Shown here: positions 6,278-8,702 of the stretch, piece after piece
How positions within the stretch are numbered: the first letter of the stretch is position 1
Layout: each line of letters begins with the position of its first letter
Assembly (NCBI GenBank): GCA_903819815.1
Contig: CAIJFC010000071.1
Span: 1 to 8,702 of the forward strand
DNA length: 8,702 bases
Reading direction: 5' to 3'
From: an uncultured Bacteroidota bacterium
GTDB lineage: Bacteria > Bacteroidota > Bacteroidia > Flavobacteriales > Flavobacteriaceae
The notes under the pieces: model-generated
The model's database searches: none
The model's input: only the letters and a program-made list of their open reading frames with translations
Told to the model about the DNA's origin: nothing
Position numbers and translations under genes: made by a program

Positions 6278-7141
6278 ATGAAAAAAATTCACGTCGGTTT
6301 TCTATTATCTTACGATTATGATTTATTAAAACATTCATTGCCGCCAGTTTATGAAACGGCTGATAGAATATTTCTTGCCGTAGATAAAGAATTACTTACA
6401 TGGAAAGGTCAAAAATTTACTATTGAAGCTGAATTTTATAGTTGGTTGAAAGAATTCGATACCGATAATAAAATTGAAATTTATGAGGATGATTTTTATC
6501 GCTCAGAGCTTTCAACTTTAGAAAATGATACTCGGGAACGTACGATGCTTTCGCAAAAAATGGGAATTGGGAATTGGTTAATTCAAGTTGATTCTGATGA
6601 GTATTTCATCGATTTTGAAAAATTTGTTCATGATTTAAGAAAATACGATTCTTATTTAGATCATCCTGAAAAAAATAAAATTCAAATATTTGCTTTTTGG
6701 TTGATTATTTATAAATACACCGAAAACGGTATTTTATACATTGACAAACCACAAAAATCGGTTTTTGCTACCAATTATCCGAATTATAAAAATGCAAGAA
6801 GAACGAATGAAAGAGTGATTTATTTAGACAGTTTGGTTTTACATGAATCTGTTGCTAGGTCAGAGGAACAATTACGTTTCAAATTAGAAAACTGGTCGCA
6901 TAATATAGATGTAAATAAAGATTTCCTAAATAAATGGATTTCAGTTAACGAAAATAATTATCAAGACTTGACCGATTTTTATTATATTGAACCAGAAAGA
7001 TGGAAGACATTAAGTTATTTTCCAACAAACAAAATTCAAGAAATTAAAGATATAGTTGCAAATACCAAAAGTTTGCAAATTTCAAAGAGTTTTATAAGAC
7101 AAAAGAACTTTGGTCAATGGTTTAAATTTTTATTTAAATAA
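6278..7141 (+). CDS. Divergent GT-A-like glycosyltransferase with DSDEYF motif
   Basis: I do not recognise a named family with certainty. The 287-residue protein starts with a short beta-strand (KKIHVGFLLSYDYD), lacks the usual P-x-Y/F-N start of GT2, and has RERTMLSQKM at 86-95. GNWLIQVDSDEYF then ends at residue 110, with D105-x-D107-E108. A D-x-D-E metal site preceded by an arginine-containing helix is seen in GT2-like and GT92-like transferases with a reduced N-terminal domain. A later LHESVAR at 188-194 could supply the histidine that closes a metal site. No signal peptide or membrane helix is visible, and the C-terminus is basic (FGQWFKFLFK). It lies between a GT2 and a WaaP-like kinase in the same direction, 34 nt after the former and 20 nt before the latter. 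A sugar-transfer role is inferred from the motif and the neighbours. Confidence 0.7.
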   Translation: MKKIHVGFLLSYDYDLLKHSLPPVYETADRIFLAVDKELLTWKGQKFTIEAEFYSWLKEFDTDNKIEIYEDDFYRSELSTLENDTRERTMLSQKMGIGNWLIQVDSDEYFIDFEKFVHDLRKYDSYLDHPEKNKIQIFAFWLIIYKYTENGILYIDKPQKSVFATNYPNYKNARRTNERVIYLDSLVLHESVARSEEQLRFKLENWSHNIDVNKDFLNKWISVNENNYQDLTDFYYIEPERWKTLSYFPTNKIQEIKDIVANTKSLQISKSFIRQKNFGQWFKFLFK

Positions 7142-7161
7142 TTCATTCTATATTTTATTAT

Positions 7162-7926
7162 ATGAAGTCAAATTTCCACCCATTATACCAATCTAAAAAA
7201 AGTGAAATTGTTGAATTAATCAATAATTTCAATAGTTCAGGAATTATTTTTGGTGATGGAAATAGAAATACAATCAAATTATTTGATTTAGATTCTACCA
7301 AGGTAAACGTAAAATCATTTAAAAAACCACATCTATTAAATGCTATAATTTATCGGTATTTTAGAAAATCAAAAGCGAGAAGATCATTTGAATATGCCAA
7401 TAAACTTTTAGAAAATGAAATCGGTACCCCACAACCGATAGCTTATTTTGAAAGTTTTTCTCTATTTGGATTAAAAAAGAGCTATTATATAAGCGAACAT
7501 TTAGAATGTAATTTAACTTTTAGAGAATTAGTTCAAATACCTGAATTTCCTGAAAATGAAATAATTTTAAGACAATTTACTCGTTTTTCCTATTTATTAC
7601 ACCAAAAAGGAATTGAATTTTTAGATCATTCTCCAGGAAATACATTGATTAAAAAAAACGAAAATGGGAATTATGATTTTTTCTTAGTAGATTTAAATAG
7701 AATGATATTTCACAATTCTATGTCTTTTGATATTCGAATGAAAAATCTATGTAGATTGACTTACAAAGAGGAAATGGTTAAAATAATGAGTAATGAATAT
7801 GCTATTGTTTCCGGAGAATCAGAAGAATTAATCTTTCGAACACTTTGGAAAATGACAACCGATTTTCAAAATCAATACTTCATAAAAAGAAGATTAAAAA
7901 AGAAATTGAAATTTTGGAAGAAATAG
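7162..7926 (+). CDS. WaaP/InaA-like lipopolysaccharide core kinase
   Basis: This is a small protein-kinase-like enzyme that probably phosphorylates a sugar of the lipopolysaccharide core or inner oligosaccharide, using ATP in the cytoplasm. The 254 residues show a reduced kinase core: a glycine-containing loop FGDGNRN at 30-36, K51 (VNVKSF) as the ATP lysine, E77 as the likely helix-C partner, a hinge near ISEHLE at 110-115, the catalytic loop D155-H-S-P-G-N160, and D177 (FLVDLNR) in the place of the DFG aspartate. The HRD triplet is replaced by FLD, as in other WaaP/InaA/RIO-type kinases. All key residues are present. The C-terminus is strongly basic (KRRLKKKLKFWKK) and may contact the membrane. 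Its place among transferase genes supports a lipopolysaccharide role, but the target sugar is not known. Confidence 0.8.
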   Translation: MKSNFHPLYQSKKSEIVELINNFNSSGIIFGDGNRNTIKLFDLDSTKVNVKSFKKPHLLNAIIYRYFRKSKARRSFEYANKLLENEIGTPQPIAYFESFSLFGLKKSYYISEHLECNLTFRELVQIPEFPENEIILRQFTRFSYLLHQKGIEFLDHSPGNTLIKKNENGNYDFFLVDLNRMIFHNSMSFDIRMKNLCRLTYKEEMVKIMSNEYAIVSGESEELIFRTLWKMTTDFQNQYFIKRRLKKKLKFWKK

Positions 7927-7928
7927 TT

Positions 7929-7949
7929 GTGAAAAAATAGTATTTTCAC
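7929..7949 (+). other. Intergenic hairpin between kinase and final glycosyltransferase
   Basis: The perfect arms gtgaaaa (7929-7935) and ttttcac (7943-7949) enclose a 7-nt loop. They lie just after the kinase stop codon and 15 nt before the next ATG. The stem is AT-rich, so it is weak, and it is followed by cttttc instead of a full T-run. It could be a mild attenuator, an RNA-processing site, or chance in AT-rich DNA. Confidence 0.35.
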
Positions 7950-7964
7950 TTTTCAAAAGAAAAA

Positions 7965-8702
7965 ATGAAAGTTTCAGTAATTATCACAACATACAATGAA
8001 GTTGAATGGTTGCAAAAGGTACTAATTGGATATAGTGTCCAATCGGAGTGCGATTTTGAAATTGTAATTGCTGATGACGGGTCTACTTCTGAAACTAAAG
8101 AGTTAATTTCACAATTCTCCACTAAATTTAAAAATCCAATTATCCATGTTTGGCATGAAGACCATGGTTTCCAAAAAACAAAAATCTTAAATAAAGCCAT
8201 TTTAAAGTCAAATTCTGACTATTTAATTTTTACCGATGGCGATTGTATTCCTAGAAAAGATTTTATTGAAATGCATCTAAAAAAGAGAGAAATTGGCTAT
8301 TTTTTATCAGGTGGCTATTTTAAATTACCGCTTTTAATTTCTAAATTAATTTCAGAAAATGACATAATAAATTCAAATTGTTTTAAGCTATCTTGGTTGA
8401 AAAAAAATGGATTTAACTTGAATTTCAAAAGCATTAAATTGACTAATAATAAAATTATAGCTCAATTTATGAATTGGATTACTCCAACAAAAAGATCTTG
8501 GAACGGCCACAATTCTTCGGGCTGGAAAAATGATATTTTAGCAGTAAATGGTTTCAATAATGAAATGCAATATGGGGGAGAAGATCGAGAAATGGGGGAG
8601 AGAATGTTTAATAACGGAATGCTTTCAAAGCAAATTCGATACAATGCAATTTGTGTGCATTTAGAACACAGTCGTGGTTATTCTTCAACTGAAATTTGGA
8701 AA
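7965..8702 (+). CDS. Glycosyltransferase family 2 with GT7-like C-terminal module (3' end cut by window edge)
   Basis: The reading frame is open for 246 codons to the right edge with no stop, so the C-terminus is missing. The start MKVSVIITTYNEVEWL is a standard GT2 N-terminus, which supports the ATG at 7965. D37-D38 in ADDGSTSE binds the nucleotide, HGFQKTKILNKAI at 67-79 follows, and the metal-binding D91-G-D93 stands in IFTDGDCIPRKDF. The second half carries WNGHNSSGW at 179-187, VNGFNNEM and YGGEDREMGERM with E206-D207. This is the C-terminal motif shared by GT7 galactosyltransferases and chondroitin-polymerase-like GT2 enzymes. In such proteins the E-D pair belongs to the acceptor or catalytic site of the same transferase. 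The role is probably sugar transfer to the lipopolysaccharide core, since the upstream neighbour is a WaaP-like kinase. The specificity, galactose or N-acetylhexosamine type, is a guess from the family. Confidence 0.88.
   Translation, partial: MKVSVIITTYNEVEWLQKVLIGYSVQSECDFEIVIADDGSTSETKELISQFSTKFKNPIIHVWHEDHGFQKTKILNKAILKSNSDYLIFTDGDCIPRKDFIEMHLKKREIGYFLSGGYFKLPLLISKLISENDIINSNCFKLSWLKKNGFNLNFKSIKLTNNKIIAQFMNWITPTKRSWNGHNSSGWKNDILAVNGFNNEMQYGGEDREMGERMFNNGMLSKQIRYNAICVHLEHSRGYSSTEIWK

Noticed and set aside
7946..8200. Open frame of 84 codons on the minus strand
   Set aside because: It is antisense to the GT2 N-terminus at 7965, which has a strong protein signature. It has no credible product.
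8462..8644. Open frame of 60 codons on the minus strand
   Set aside because: It is antisense to the GT7-like segment (WNGHNSSGW to GGEDREMGERM) of the last gene. It is a shadow of that coding sequence.
1..8702. tRNA or rRNA genes, CRISPR array, transposase or phage genes
   Set aside because: No cloverleaf-like segment, no regularly spaced direct repeats and no transposase, integrase or phage motifs were seen on either strand.

Overview
The window looks like a low-GC member of the Bacteroidota, most likely a Flavobacteriaceae bacterium. The clues are strongly AT-rich DNA, genes without clear Shine-Dalgarno sequences, a strand-switch region carrying the Bacteroidota-type promoter (TTG, 19 nt, TACATTTG), and a GxxExxY-family gene of the kind common in this phylum. 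The species cannot be fixed from the sequence.

Left part (1-2419, all minus strand): two tRNA-maturation genes, a TsaC/YrdC-type threonylcarbamoyl-AMP synthase (1847-2419) and a CCA-adding nucleotidyltransferase with an HD domain (start at 1382, running off the left edge). Between them sits a small GxxExxY gene (1432-1806) with PD-(D/E)XK nuclease residues. It is bracketed tightly by an 18-bp imperfect inverted repeat (1413-1430 and 1810-1827, 16 of 18 positions matching) and looks like a small inserted cassette inside an older two-gene operon.

Centre (2420-2589): a divergent intergenic region with one good promoter reading right and a weaker one reading left. It is the boundary between housekeeping genes and a surface-glycan locus.

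Right part (2590-8702, all plus strand): a compact run of seven genes for surface polysaccharide, probably the outer part of lipopolysaccharide. In order they are a short SDR sugar reductase/epimerase, a GT2 glycosyltransferase, a PLP-fold sugar enzyme, a second GT2, a divergent GT-A-like protein with a DSDEYF motif, a WaaP/InaA-like small kinase, and a GT2 with a GT7-like C-terminal module that runs off the right edge.

The most informative detail is in the PLP-fold enzyme (4209-5372). The position that holds the Schiff-base lysine in ordinary sugar aminotransferases reads His-His, as in the ColD and E1 3-dehydratases. This suggests that the locus makes a 3-deoxy or 3,6-dideoxy sugar, with the SDR upstream as a candidate 4-ketoreductase. 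The four transferases would then build a short oligosaccharide, and the kinase would phosphorylate a core sugar. I do not claim a wholly new system. The points most worth following are the cassette with its inverted repeats, the His-His dehydratase, and the DSDEYF protein.
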